Source: Tetrastigma voinierianum
Taxonomy: Eukaryota > Streptophyta > Magnoliopsida > Vitales > Vitaceae
Length of the DNA stretch: 64,000 bases
Assembly (NCBI GenBank): GCA_016808115.1
Contig: JAEQBH010000651.1
Span: forward strand, 1,178,001-1,242,000
Reading direction: 5' to 3'
The notes under the pieces are model-generated. The model worked only from the letters and a program-made list of their open reading frames with translations. It ran no database searches and was not told where the DNA came from. This document shows positions 36,181 to 46,966 of this stretch, in pieces (within the stretch, counting starts at the first letter, position 1; every line of letters begins with the position of its first letter). The position numbers were made by a program, and so were the translations under genes.

Positions 36181-36866
36181 TAATCCCGTCTCGCAGCCTC
36201 CGCCCCAATTTCTAATGGTTCCTGCCCTAGTTGAGTTAAGCCAAATCTTGGCCTTGTCCTTTAGGGTTAATAAATGCTTTACCTTACAAATCCATGTCCA
36301 TCATACCTTCCTTAAAGGTTGTGCATACCTCCTCAAAATCCCTTATATGTGTGTATGGGTTTACATTTTCCATACCATGATAAGTGGGAAGCAGGGGCAC
36401 TAGGTAGGGTCTCACTGCTACATCCTCACAGAGGCGATGCGTGAAGGGCACCTAACTCTAGGAGGGTGTATGTGGTCCCCATCGATCTATGCCGCTGATC
36501 CATAGGCACTGGTCACCATTGCTCCTCGTGTAAAGCTCCATGGTGTCACTGTACACCGTCTCCGCACCGCTTTTCAATTGGTGCATCGATTCTCTGTAGT
36601 CTACTTGATGTTCTCTTCCCAATGGTACATAAACACTGCATATACAATCCCAGACACAAGAAAATAGCACAAAACAAACTTGCAAAAGGGTTATCGTTAG
36701 CTAAAAATAAAACCGATCAGAAACAAACAAAACAAAGGCAAAGAATCGTCAAGTAGTGAAACTTGCGCTATAGCAACCGAAATTCAAAAAGGGTCTAAAA
36801 AGGTCACCTACACTTTGTAATGAGGATTACAAGTACACTTCAACTCATCATATCAGCTGGCACCAC
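36181..36866 (-). pseudogene. A2 gag N-terminal part and 5' leader
   Basis: This resumes A2's gag after the D insertion. The minus-strand sequence at 36190-36480 matches A0's gag N-terminus at 2060-2366 (GAAAATGTAAACCC is the equivalent of the MENENPY region). Positions about 36481-36866 form the leader up to the primer-binding site. Frames are broken. Confidence 0.75.
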
Positions 36867-36886
36867 ATCACTGCGTAACGGCGCCA
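36867..36886 (-). promoter_or_regulatory. A2 primer-binding site (tRNA-Asp type, degraded)
   Basis: The minus strand reads TGGCGCCGTTACGCAGTGAT, matching the first ten bases of the tRNA-Asp complement and then diverging. It lies two bases from the LTR end. Confidence 0.7.
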
Positions 36887-36888
36887 TT

Positions 36889-38501
36889 TGAATCGCGCTA
36901 CTTGCAGGTGAGAGTTTAATCAACAAAATTTGTTTCCTATGTTCTCCCACACGTATCAAGCTTACTATGATAGTGGTCTAGGTCGAACACCGGGATGGGC
37001 CATCTTGGCGAATGACTCCGCATCGTTGTTGGAAATGGTGAGGCTTTAATTTGATTTTTGGATTTGTTTCAAACAGCCGAAGTTGTTCGATGTCGATTAA
37101 TTGTAAAACTAAAGTGAAGTGTGAAAAGGTAACTTGAAGGTTTAGGCCACTAGTCGACAACATGGGGTAACAAGTGTCCTCAAGTTTTATCTCGATCGCG
37201 GCAAGCAACCCAGGTCCAAGCCATAACCGATCTTTTGTTTAACTAGAAAACCTAACCCTAGAAACACTTATTCGAAAGTCAACACAGCAACATGCATCTG
37301 TCTTTCGCTTAAAACCCTATCACTCAACCTCATTTCAGTTACTCGTAGCGCCATCTAACAAACAACAGCGCATCTAACAACAAGTATGCACCGCACCTAA
37401 AGCATGTAAGTAATGACATTAAATGATATTCAACCCTAATTTGAAAAGCCTGGAGCCATAAATACGCACTGAGCATTTAAAACATGAGGACAACCCGTAA
37501 CCCGCCTAAACCATGCTTAGCAACCTCCTTCAAAGTTATGAGACTTAGCTTCAAGCATCTCTTGAGTTGTCATCCTCAAGAGGGGTGTTTGGTAGCCTAG
37601 AAAATGAAAGAAAGAGGAGAGAGAAGAGAGAAAAGCAAAAACCCTAACTAGTTTCATGAGATATTTACATAATGAAAAGCTGCCAAAAAGCATTGCTTAG
37701 GGTTACAAAATGATGGGGCTTATATAGGCCACCCAATGTGTGAAACTACAAGAAAGCCTAATATATTGGCTCATACAGGACAAGGAGGTAATACACCAAA
37801 ACGTGGGTCATGCAGTATTAATTCAAATTTAACAGTAAGGTAGAATTTCATATGGGTGGAAAATTTCGCTAGGTATAAAATTTCGCTAGTTTGAATAAAT
37901 TCCCTCGCAGCCTAAATAAATTGGCTACGTAGATAGCTAAATGGAATTTTCGCTATGCACAGTGAATTTCGCTAGTTAGCGAAATTTCGCTTAGCTTAGC
38001 TTAAAATTTGAGAGATAGCTTAAAATGAGAATTTTAATAGTAATGCTGATTTTCGTTGAGATAATGAAATTTCGTTAGCCCAAATAGGTTCTCTCACTCT
38101 CGCTTAGGATTGCTAAATTTCGCTATGGCTGGGCGAATTTTCGCGTAATCTTAAATTTTCGTGAATCATAGCGAAATCGAATTGCCGTTTCACTCCTTCG
38201 CCATCGCATTCCCATCGTATCCTCCATCTTCACTTTCGCTTTCATTTCATCACGACTTTTGATATGTCAGATGGCTGGAAATAGTTTCACCTTCATGGTT
38301 CAACACATCTCGATATCAATTCGACTTTAATGGATCTATAACACAAAACCCCAAAATAACCACAAATAACCTCAAATGGCATATGATACTAAGTAGACTC
38401 CGAACACCTCAATCGCTCAATTGATACGACAAGGCGCAAAGCACCTTCAAAAACCTTATCTCGAATTAGGGCTCAAAATAGCACTATTTGGGCACTAATC
38501 G
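36889..38501 (-). repeat. A2 5' LTR
   Basis: This is a minus-strand family-1 LTR of 1613 bp, uninterrupted. It has the conserved terminal block at 36889-37060, a TATATAAG box on the minus strand near 37717-37730, and a palindrome array at 37860-38170. Its plus-strand end is GGGCACTAATCG. It is the reference for reconstructing A2's split 3' LTR. Confidence 0.85.
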
Positions 38502-39330
38502 CAACCCCTCCTTCAAGGCTTTGAGGCTTAGTTTAAGCATCCCCTTTGAGTTGTCATCCTCAAGGGGTGTGCTCTGGAAGCCAAGAAAACGAGAAAGAAG
38601 AGAGAGAAGAGAGCAAATGTAACCTAAAACCAAAAGTCGGGAAAGCTTGGATAAAAAAAGTTAGGTTACAAAGTTATAAGGTGGCTTATATAGCCAACCC
38701 AATTGTGTGTGAAATACCAAAAATACCTAAAATACATGATTACAATAGGGACAAATGGGAATTACACAAACGAGGTCGCTTGGAATAAAAACATATGAAA
38801 TGATTACTTATGTGTTGAATCTCCCCGCCATCATAATAAAATACAAGGCATAGCGAAATTCAAATTCTCGCTATGCACAAGAATCCTCGCTATGATAGCC
38901 AAATTCCCTAGCTTAGCTAAAATTTTCATAGCTAAAATTTCACAGGATTGCTAAATTTTATGGTTGCAAATTTTCGCAACTCTTGCGAAATTCACAAATG
39001 CATAGCTTAAAATCATATTTTCCCTCCCCCGCATTGCTCCTTCGCATCCAGCTCAGCTCTAATTCATCACTTCCACTTGACATTTCTTCATTTTGGGGTG
39101 ATGAAATCAATGAGAATTCCTCGACATTCAAGACTAATACGAAGCTTCTCAAGCCATCGACCGAAGTTCTCAAAATCGCAAAACTACCAAAAATAACTCG
39201 AAAAACCAAATCGCAGTACTAAATAGACCTCGCACATGCCAATTGGCTTAATTTACATGTTTAGTACGCAAAAAGCACTCAAAACCTATCTTGAATAGGA
39301 CTCAAAATAGCACTTTTTGGGTACTAATCA
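38502..39330 (-). repeat. A1 3' LTR, part 2
   Basis: This starts mid-LTR (CTCCTTCAAGGCTTTGAGG, equivalent to 37527 in A2's LTR) directly after A2. It runs through a weak palindrome array (38840-39000) to the terminal GGGTACTAATCA. It complements 6653-7325. It is followed by the polypurine tract. Confidence 0.75.
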
Positions 39331-40625
39331 CACCCCCCAACCGACACGTTGCTAGTCCCTTAGCAATGCTAAAATAACCAAGGTATGCATGTCAGGCTTT
39401 TACAAAAGTGTGTGTATAATGAGGGTTTGCCTTCCAAGATGAACAATTTAGACTCGCATAAAACCATCATGAGAGAATAATTGCCATATAAAAACAAGTT
39501 TTAAAGGCAATGATCTGCTCCAAGGAAGTCAACCTGAACTTCCACCAAAACCTAATTGTTCCTAAGGTAACCAGTTTGAGCCAATAAGTTGCAAAGCTAT
39601 TCCCTCCCCCCAACCAAACTACTGCCAGGGCCTTAAACTGCTGACCAACCTAAGTAGGACCAGCTACACTCTTATTTCTTTCTTTGGCTGTATTGCAGGA
39701 TGCAATGCTAAAAACTCGACTTCACCAAAGTCCGTGTAACGGGGGTCCACCGATGACTCCCAACCAATTAAGGTTTAGGGCATCAAGACAAAAGGATCAA
39801 CTGACCATAAACTCTACAAGCTTCACCTCGGACTTCGAATGACTTCGAGAATTAAGCACCTACAACTCGCTAAACTCCACCCATCCACCCGTGTAGCGAA
39901 CACTAAGTCGATGACTCCCAACCAATTAAGGTTGAGGGCATCGGGCTTTAAAGGCTTTCGTCATATTCCCCTCGGACCGTGTTTGGGTTTCAAGGTAAAG
40001 CATCACGACTTTTCTTTTTCTTTTTCTTCTTTTCTTTTTCTTTTTGCTTTTTCTTTTCTTTTTCATTTGGAAGACTACATTGGTCTTCATTCATGGAGGT
40101 AACACAAACCTATTATGGGTGATCCAGGATCCAAGGCACGGTTTTGCAAGGCGAGGAGGTATATAGCTTCTCAACCTATTGGTACAATCTAATTATTACC
40201 TTGTGTGTGATTAGCTAAAGGCGGATGTAAAGGTTGAATATGTTGGAACTTCAATCGACTAAAACTTAATCATTGCTGGAATTGTTCTAGCATTAAGGTA
40301 GGATATTTCAATTTTTCAACTAAAGGCAAGAGTAGAAACATTAATATAGTAATAAAAACATTTGTAAAGTGTATAAAATGCAATGATGCTATAAAGCTTT
40401 TGATATAACCAAAGTGGCTAATACATGCTTAAAATAGCTAACATAACAAAAGTATCACCGCCTACTATTGGCTAATACATGAATCCTATACAAAATGAGT
40501 AGGCAGTTGATAAAGCTAAAAACAGTATAAAACATGATAGAAGACACTCCTAACTCTAACTTTTCCTCCAACCAAAGTATAAACATGCCTCACTAGGTAG
40601 GGATAAGAAAGTTAGAGAAAGGAGT
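39331..40625 (-). other. A1 polypurine tract and 3' UTR
   Basis: CACCCCCCAACCGACACG at the LTR edge is the complement of a polypurine tract. The 3' UTR has two copies of CGATGACTCCCAACCAATTA (near 39751 and 39909, about 160 bp apart) and a T/C-rich tract at 40010-40070. Both are conserved with A2 and D. I see no gene. Confidence 0.65.
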
Positions 40626-42530
40626 GTGACCACCTCAATCTCGTGGTGGTGGATGTGCCGGTGGATCTGCCGCAGGCACGCTAGCATGTCCAAGGAGGTC
40701 GCTGACCGGTTCGGTATTCGTAGGCCTGAGACCGAGGTGGCTCAAGATCCGAAGAAGCATGGCGTGACCGTGCTCTATAGTAGCCTCGGCTCAGGCCATC
40801 CGCTGGTCCAACGACGCCTGTGTAGTAGCAAGCTACAGACAAAGATCCATAACCGGCAAAGAAGCTCCTTAACTCGATATGAATATGCTCGAGACGCCGA
40901 AGTACTGGGAAGGGGCGCTACAGCTGTCGCACGGTCAGGCGTAAGGAGAAAGGAGGTGAGATGGAGGAGATAAATCGTGAACTGAGCTCCTCTCCACTTC
41001 TACCCCACCTCGCAGAATGTGATCCTCTCCTGGGTGGGTCCTCTCATACTTCCTCTCGCTATCTCTCCCGATCCTTCCGCCGGAGATCAATGGAGATCTA
41101 AGATGTAAAGAGATCGCCCGCGGGACAGGACCTCGAAAACCGATCACGACACGCTGGGCCTCGTGAACCCCATGCTCCAGACCTAGCTCAAAGAATCGCG
41201 ACATCAACAATGGTAACCCCTCTACTAAGCCAGCCCCGCGGTGACCTTCTTCCTCAAAGTGCAAAGAAGAAGTCATAACAGTCGAGGGACCGGGAACCAA
41301 AATCCTCTGGGAGATCCGCATGCGGCTCTAAGATGGGCTCCCCACACAACATAATGATGCAACGCTGAACAAGCCGGTCCGTGTGGTCCACACAAGGAGA
41401 CCAGGCGGAAGTCGTCGCGAAGAGACGGTCTCGCCAGAAGATCTCGAGCGACAAATGGACCATCTCTCTTCTTCGATGGCTTGGGCCAATCTCGTATCTC
41501 CACTTGCTGCCACAAGGCCCAAAGCAAAATTCGAAATGTCTATAGTCTGAGTACTCCCCGGTGGTCGTCAATAATGAACCTGAGCTCCAATGACTCAGAC
41601 TCCCGGGAAAGTCACAGATGGTAAAACTCGAAAGCACAACCCGAGGATAATAACCGACGCGGCCACATGAATGGAAGCAGAATACTGCTGATCACCTCAT
41701 AGAGTCTCCCGAATCACGGCCTGGTCAATGCCGGTCGAGAATGGCTCCCATGGAAGTCCCCTCGCACGCAAATCTACGCAATTCCACCTGGGTCGCCGTG
41801 AACATGGGCGCCGGATCTCGAGGCCGGTGAAAGCCGAGGCGATATCTCTCATCACCGTGGAGGTGATCGCCTGCCGAGAGATCTCGAGACTCCCCCGGCC
41901 TCGACAACCGGCCCGCCATACAGCCCTCCCCGCCGCTCCCCCGAGGTAACGGAAGGGGCCCGCGGTCCCATCCCGGGTATGATACCACCAATCCCCGAGG
42001 CTCCTCGCGGCGGTTGCCGAGCCACAGCCGATAACTGCTAGGAGGTCCGGCACCGGCACCGGCAGCTCGGCGCCCGGTCCTTAAATTTCTAGAATACTAA
42101 ATCTAACCCCCCGGGTCTATAAATAGAACCACCACGAGTATGGGACCATGTCTCGCGGGTCTGTAATGCATCAGAGGGACGTAACTCCGCCCGCGCAGCA
42201 CGGCTAGAGGACAGCGGCAATGGCTCGCACTGTGGCGGACCGTGGCCCTAAGAATGGCAATAATGGCCGGACGGCAAGGGCGTGCTCTAAGAGGCAGGGG
42301 GCTCCGGGCACACCCGACACTTGCCGTGGCTCAGTCACCAGGCCTCGGCGTGTGGATGGCAGGTACCTGAGACTACGTGAATGGCTCACTCGGGCAGGAT
42401 GGCTCAGCGCTGATGCCGGGACCCGTGGCACCGGGCAGCCGGAATGGCTCACTACCGTACAGGCACGTGAAGTGCCCAGCTGGTGGAGGGCCCGAAGGAA
42501 AAATGAGAATGAAAATGAGGCCCCCTTCCC
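40626..42530 (-). pseudogene. A1 ORF3 region (GC-rich, decayed)
   Basis: This GC-rich block has minus-strand open stretches at 42059-41697, 41637-41254 and 41321-40935, which overlap in different frames and imply a few frameshifts. The 41637-41254 stretch includes RDRLFATTSAWSP, VDHTDRLVQRCIIMLCGEPI and LEPHADLPEDFG. Its layout (basic/aromatic segment, H-x-D, then a cysteine-containing ML-x-G turn) loosely recalls B's ORF3 (NRVWPNG, then LLYEVMTGKLID). I treat it as a distant env-position third ORF of unknown function. It ends with the CCACCACCAC / GAGGTGG block shared with A2. Confidence 0.45.
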
Positions 42531-42598
42531 TTTATAGGCCAAGAGGGTCAAGGGTCCAGTGGCGCCGGAAGGTCAAATTTCGCCATTATCATAAATTC
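42531..42598 (-). promoter_or_regulatory. Putative internal promoter of A1 ORF3 with decayed palindrome
   Basis: A minus-strand TATAAAGGG box (42528-42536) lies 40-60 bp downstream of AATTTCGCCAT/TATCATAAATT (42577-42598). The latter is a decayed form of the A2 palindrome at 24072 and of the LTR motif. Position relative to ORF3 matches A2. Confidence 0.45.
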
Positions 42599-42639
42599 TA
42601 CCGGCCTCCGTTCTTCCATCGCACACTCCACAAAAATTT

Positions 42640-42815
42640 GATTCAGAATTGAACTAAATTAAAAAACAAAATAAAATAAATATATAAAAATAAATCTAAG
42701 AATAAAAATAAAAAATAAAATAAAATAAGATTACTAAAAAGGAAAGTTACTAAAACGGGAAGTTACTAAAAATGGCATAATATGAAAATTGACCAATTCT
42801 AAGCAAAAAAAATCA
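42640..42815 (-). other. AT-rich spacer between A1 protease and ORF3
   Basis: Very AT-rich DNA with runs of AAATAAAATAAA and no gene, in the same place as the spacers of A2 and D. Confidence 0.55.
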
Positions 42816-42849
42816 AAAAAATTTGAGTTGCAGTTTGGTTTCAGTGGAG

Positions 42850-43510
42850 ACCAAACCAGCTCAATTTCACCGATTCACTCATGGAGGGTCAAGGAGGAGG
42901 AGTCTCGATTCTCAGAGGGCCTGCGGCATGTACCCTCATGCTTGATTCCTTCTTGCCGAACTTCTTCTCACCCGGTTGATTTTTGGGTCGACCATTGCTC
43001 TATTAGGTGATCGATGCGCATAACTCCCATCAACTCCGCTTCATCTTGGTTTACCACCCTCGCAATTTGGGGGTTTTGGTTTCGCATTTTCACCAATTGC
43101 TAGACTTCATCGCCTCCGTTTGTCATCTTCCTCGCTAGCTTCAGGCCATAATTAAGTGAAAATATCGGTGATCCAATGTCATGTTGCCAAATGAGTTGTA
43201 TGACCTTCATCTCTAGCAATTAATTATCGATTGAAGTGGGCCAAAATAGTCTTCCTAGAATAATTGGCACATAATTAGCCCACTTGCTATCGCTCTCAGA
43301 TCAAGCACTACAAAGTCCACTAGGTAGTAGAATTCATTCCACCTTACCAACACACTCTCAACTATTCCCTTAGGAATCTCTTCACCCATCGACGGGGCCA
43401 ATGATAGAGTGATGCTGGTGTAGGCTTAAGCCTCCTAAACCTAACTCGCTTATACACGAATATGGCAAGAGGTTTACACCGGCCCCCAAGTATAACAAAG
43501 GCTTTTGTCT
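42850..43510 (-). pseudogene. A1 aspartic protease remnant
   Basis: The minus strand matches the A0 and A2 protease region throughout (for example CAATGTCATGTTGCCAAAT at about 43175 and GTATTCGTG…GTTAGGTTTAGG near 43430-43460). It has so many indels that only short frames survive. The catalytic loop region lies near 43470-43490. It ends leftwards with the same serine-rich extension and stops at the AT-rich spacer. Confidence 0.7.
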
Positions 43511-43559
43511 ATGCAAGTCCCACCAATGTCACTAATATCATGGGGATCCCGATCCTCAG

Positions 43560-44845
43560 ATTTCACTGTGGTCTCGTCGTATGATGGCAATCGACTTACC
43601 GGGTTAGGAATGCTTTCTTCAATGCCTAACCCTTTCTCGATCGCGGCACGTGTCCTTTAAGAACTTTGCACAAGTTGGGATCCTACTTAATCATGTCGCT
43701 AAAGGAATATTTACCTCTCATCATTTTTAGCACCTCCCAAATTTCATTGCCTGAATTTTTTTTCGCTCTAAGGTTTCGGGGGAAACGGAGGGTATGTTTT
43801 CTTCACCGATCTCACCGATTATTACCCTTTCCTCGTCAAATTCTCCTTTTCTTCTCGCCTTCAAGAACATGGGCACTGGTTGCTTAATTTCTTTTCCACT
43901 CCTTAAAGTGATAATGGCCTTTACTTCATCCAACCTCGAAGTCGCTTCGAAGAACCAACTTCATGGACTCCCTTTGATTTGGGCGTTGTCTGGGAAGGAA
44001 TCTCCTCTCTCCCGTACTCCACAGATTGTTAACTTTGGTGATTGAATATCAGAATTATCAATCTTCTCGATTAAGGCTTACCAAGCCCATCTATTCTCTT
44101 TGCTCGTACTTTCTACAAGATCACCCTTTTCAGGTTAATCACATTGATCCCCTTTTGCTCTTCAACAAAATTGCCTACCACCTTGCTCAAATTTAATATA
44201 GCTTGTTCCACAGGGGAGGAGGATGGTGATGGTTGTGGTTGAGATGAGGAACCAAACTGTTGTTTGGCACCAAGGTACATAGGCAGGGGGATTAGGTTTC
44301 CAGAGAGACGGTGATTCTTCCACTGAATCAGACAGACATCAGACAGGGCAATAGGTCAGGCTTGTATTAGTCACCGACATTAGCATGCTTTGGACATCAA
44401 ATCCTTCACCGAGGGAGTAATTGGACAAAGGTTCTCCGGATGGACAAGTGGTTGACAATTGATGCATGGTTGCCTCAGGATTTTCGGGCCACCGCACTTC
44501 ATGGAGCCTTTTCCTTTCAAATTTTCCACTTTCCTAGCTAAGCTGATATTTTATTTCATCTCCATGTCTCTAAAGTAAAATTCCTCCCCTTTGGTGGGGT
44601 CAAGGCTCATTTTCTCCACCTTTCCTGTTTGGCTCGCCCCAACCCTTGGAAGTTTCAACACATAATCTCAAAAATCCATGGCTTCATCTCGATGCTTGCT
44701 CAGAAGTCCCTCCACACATTGTTTCCAAAAGTTGCTTCATGGTTGGGGACATGCCACCATAGAAGTGGTTTACAAGCATCCAAGTGTCGAAACCATGATG
44801 TGGACAAGCACTGATGGTCTCCATGAACCTTTCCCAGCACTGATG
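43560..44845 (-). pseudogene. A1 gag remnant, truncated at 44845
   Basis: Family-1 gag is collinear with A0 (600-1930) and A2. Positions 43933-43727 encode VKAIITLRSGKEIKQPVP, the conserved gag/protease linker. Positions 44160-44330 encode the coiled-coil-like C-terminus. Positions 44640-44845 encode the region matching HFYGG-type core sequence. Homology ends abruptly within CCCAGCACTGATGG; A2 continues with the WERFMETI coding region here, whereas A1 switches to palindrome-rich unrelated DNA. Confidence 0.7.
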
Positions 44846-45830
44846 GAAAAGGAACTTTGTCGCAACAATCCTTCCTCTAACATAAAAGGCTGAAGATTAA
44901 CAACTGAACTCTGTCGCGACAAAAGACAACTCTATCATGATAGAAAATGGCAAGAATATAACACAAGTCAGTTGAGACAAGTGTTTTATGTTGCGACAAA
45001 GTTTTTAGCATGGATACAGCTCAAGGAAGAAAGGTCTCTCGCGACAAAGAAAATCCTTTCACGACATAACATTCAAAGTTCAAAACAAAGAGCAACAGGA
45101 CTTCATCGCGACAAAGATTATTTATGTCGCAACAAACAAAACATGAGGGAGGTGAATTCTCTATCGCGACAAGAAGTTGAAGAGCAATACAAGAGCCATA
45201 GCGACAAAGAAATCTATAAGGCAGATAGTAAAAGAATTGCCGAAGGCGCACCTTGTCGTGACAAAGAATTTTTCGATCGCGATAATAAAAGCTACATAAT
45301 GATAGAATTATGTCACGACAAAAATTGAATGATAACTTAGATTAGCCAAGTCAAGTTTGTCGCAACAAATATTTCTATGTCGCAACAAATAGCTCAACCA
45401 GCTATAAGGACCAGAGAGGAAAAGTCTGTCGTGACAAAAGAAAATTATGTCGCAAGAGAAATTGTTAAGGAATCAAAGAAATCCTGTCGCGACATAGAAA
45501 ACTCTATCGTGACAAAGTAGACAAGCTGGAGAGAAAAATGCTTCTTACGACAAAGAAAATTATGTCGCGACAAGTTTCTAGAGGCAGAAGTGTATAAAGA
45601 GTTGGTTGCAACAAATTTTATGTCATGACACAAGAAATTCCTGTCTCGATAAGAACAAGACTGCTGGATCAAAATTTTGTTGCGACATTATCAAATTCTG
45701 TTGCGACATAATCCAAAAAAGCTCAGAGAAAAGGTAGCGAGAGAAAACTGTGAGCTGCGACATAAGCCATCGAAAAGACCGGCGACTCGTCGCACAAGAT
45801 TTCTTCTATGTCATGACAGAGCTATCAATT
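44846..45830. repeat. Array of TGTCGCGACA-type palindromes, probably LTR U3
   Basis: About 25-30 copies of a 10-bp palindrome (TGTCGCGACA and variants such as TGTCGCAACA, TGTTGCGACA, TGTCGTGACA, TGTCATGACA, TGTCACGACA) are spaced roughly 15-45 bp apart in purine-rich DNA. Many are followed by AAAGAAAA or flanked by TATG. By analogy with the arrays in the other two LTR families this is probably part of an LTR of a third element family. I could not define both ends. The open stretches through it (for example 44972-45328) are by-products of the repeats. Confidence 0.6.
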
Positions 45831-46402
45831 TGGGGCCAGAATTTAGGGATCCACAACATTGTGTTCAAGTGCAAAACAATACTGGAAAGTCTATAATAGA
45901 CATCTAAGACATCGTGTCAGCTTCGCAATTTGCAGTGACTTCCGGTAGTCAAGACTCTTTGTATATTTTTTTTTCTTTTATTTTTATTAGATTTGGCCAA
46001 ATAGAGTTTTTTAGTTAGTTTTCTTTGATTGAGTCGAAAGTAATGAATCGTTGCGCCGAAATGAATTTTGTTAAATTTTTCTCTTTTTATTACTATTTTG
46101 AATAAAATGGAGTTTGGAAAATTTTTGATTTCATTTATTTCACTGCACATTCAAGAATTTTCCGACCGCTTAGTCACTGATATGAGTGAACCAATTTTGA
46201 AAGGTTGAGCTCCCTCTGGGAATGGGTCGATGATGATAGTCATTTTTCTACACAAAGTGGAAGAACACCTTAGTTAGAATTGTTGAATTTATTTGATTGG
46301 TATTATTTTTGAACTAAATGTTCCCAGTACTAGTACCGTGTACCTAAACAAAGTATTGTATATTGCTTTGATTTCCAGGAAGCCCTCTGTGTGACACAAA
46401 GA
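45831..46402 (+). other. T-rich LTR/leader-like region
   Basis: This is AT-rich, non-coding DNA following the palindrome array, consistent with the R/U5 and leader of the same unidentified element. A probable 3' splice-like TTTGATTTCCAG occurs just before 46380. I see nothing else. Confidence 0.3.
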
Positions 46403-46961
46403 TGGAGAATCCTGAGGGTATAGAGCAGTTCTTTGTAGGTATGGTAGACTAATACTTTGGAACTAATGAACTCTGAAAGAATACTCAGATAAATCACTAA
46501 CTTACTCATGATTTAAGGATAGTTTGATGAAATATCAATTTAATCACTTAGAGGTTTCTCCTCTTTCTGATGAAAGGATTCTGATCTCGTGTTAGCAAAG
46601 ATCTAATCAAGGAGATGGAGACTTTCATCAGTATTGGAGGATGAGGTGCCATCTAAATTGGAGAAGGCTTTCAATATCATGTATATGGGAGCAAGAATTC
46701 CTTCAATATCTCAAGATTTGGGTGAAGGATCGAAAAGGAAAATACTCAAATCTTAGAAAGATGATTATATCTTACGTTAAATGATTAGATTCATGTGTCA
46801 GAAATGAATATGAATCTCTAATTAGTGAAAGGTATGGTTGAGGGAGAAATCCAAACTATATCACAATGCATCTTTGACAAATTCAGCTTTCTAACTTATG
46901 GCTTAGCTAAGATTCAAAATGATACAGAAATTGACAATTATTCATCGGTTTATGTCTTAGT
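46403..46961 (+). pseudogene. Gag-like remnant of an unidentified LTR element
   Basis: Starting at ATG 46403 (MENPEGIEQFFVGMVD) this stretch reads as a decayed coding region with many stops. Pieces such as LAKIQNDTEIDNYSSVYVL (46900-46960) suggest a helical, polar protein. Its position after a presumed LTR and leader suggests gag, but I recognise no domain. It is interrupted at 46962 by a solo LTR. Confidence 0.3.
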
Positions 46962-46966
46962 GTTGT

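Noticed and set aside
40790..40830. Apparent match of CGCTGGTCCAA in A1 (plus strand) to 32400 in D (plus strand)
   Set aside because: A1 and D are in opposite orientations, so true homology would be inverted. The short match is likely chance.
44850..45830. Regularly spaced short palindromes resembling a CRISPR array
   Set aside because: Spacing is irregular, repeats are only about 10 bp and degenerate, and the setting is a plant LTR element. It is not a CRISPR array.
46403..46961. Coding-like remnant considered as an integrated plant pararetrovirus
   Set aside because: No movement-protein, coat-protein zinc finger or RT motif was seen, and it follows LTR-like DNA. A retrotransposon gag remnant is the simpler reading.
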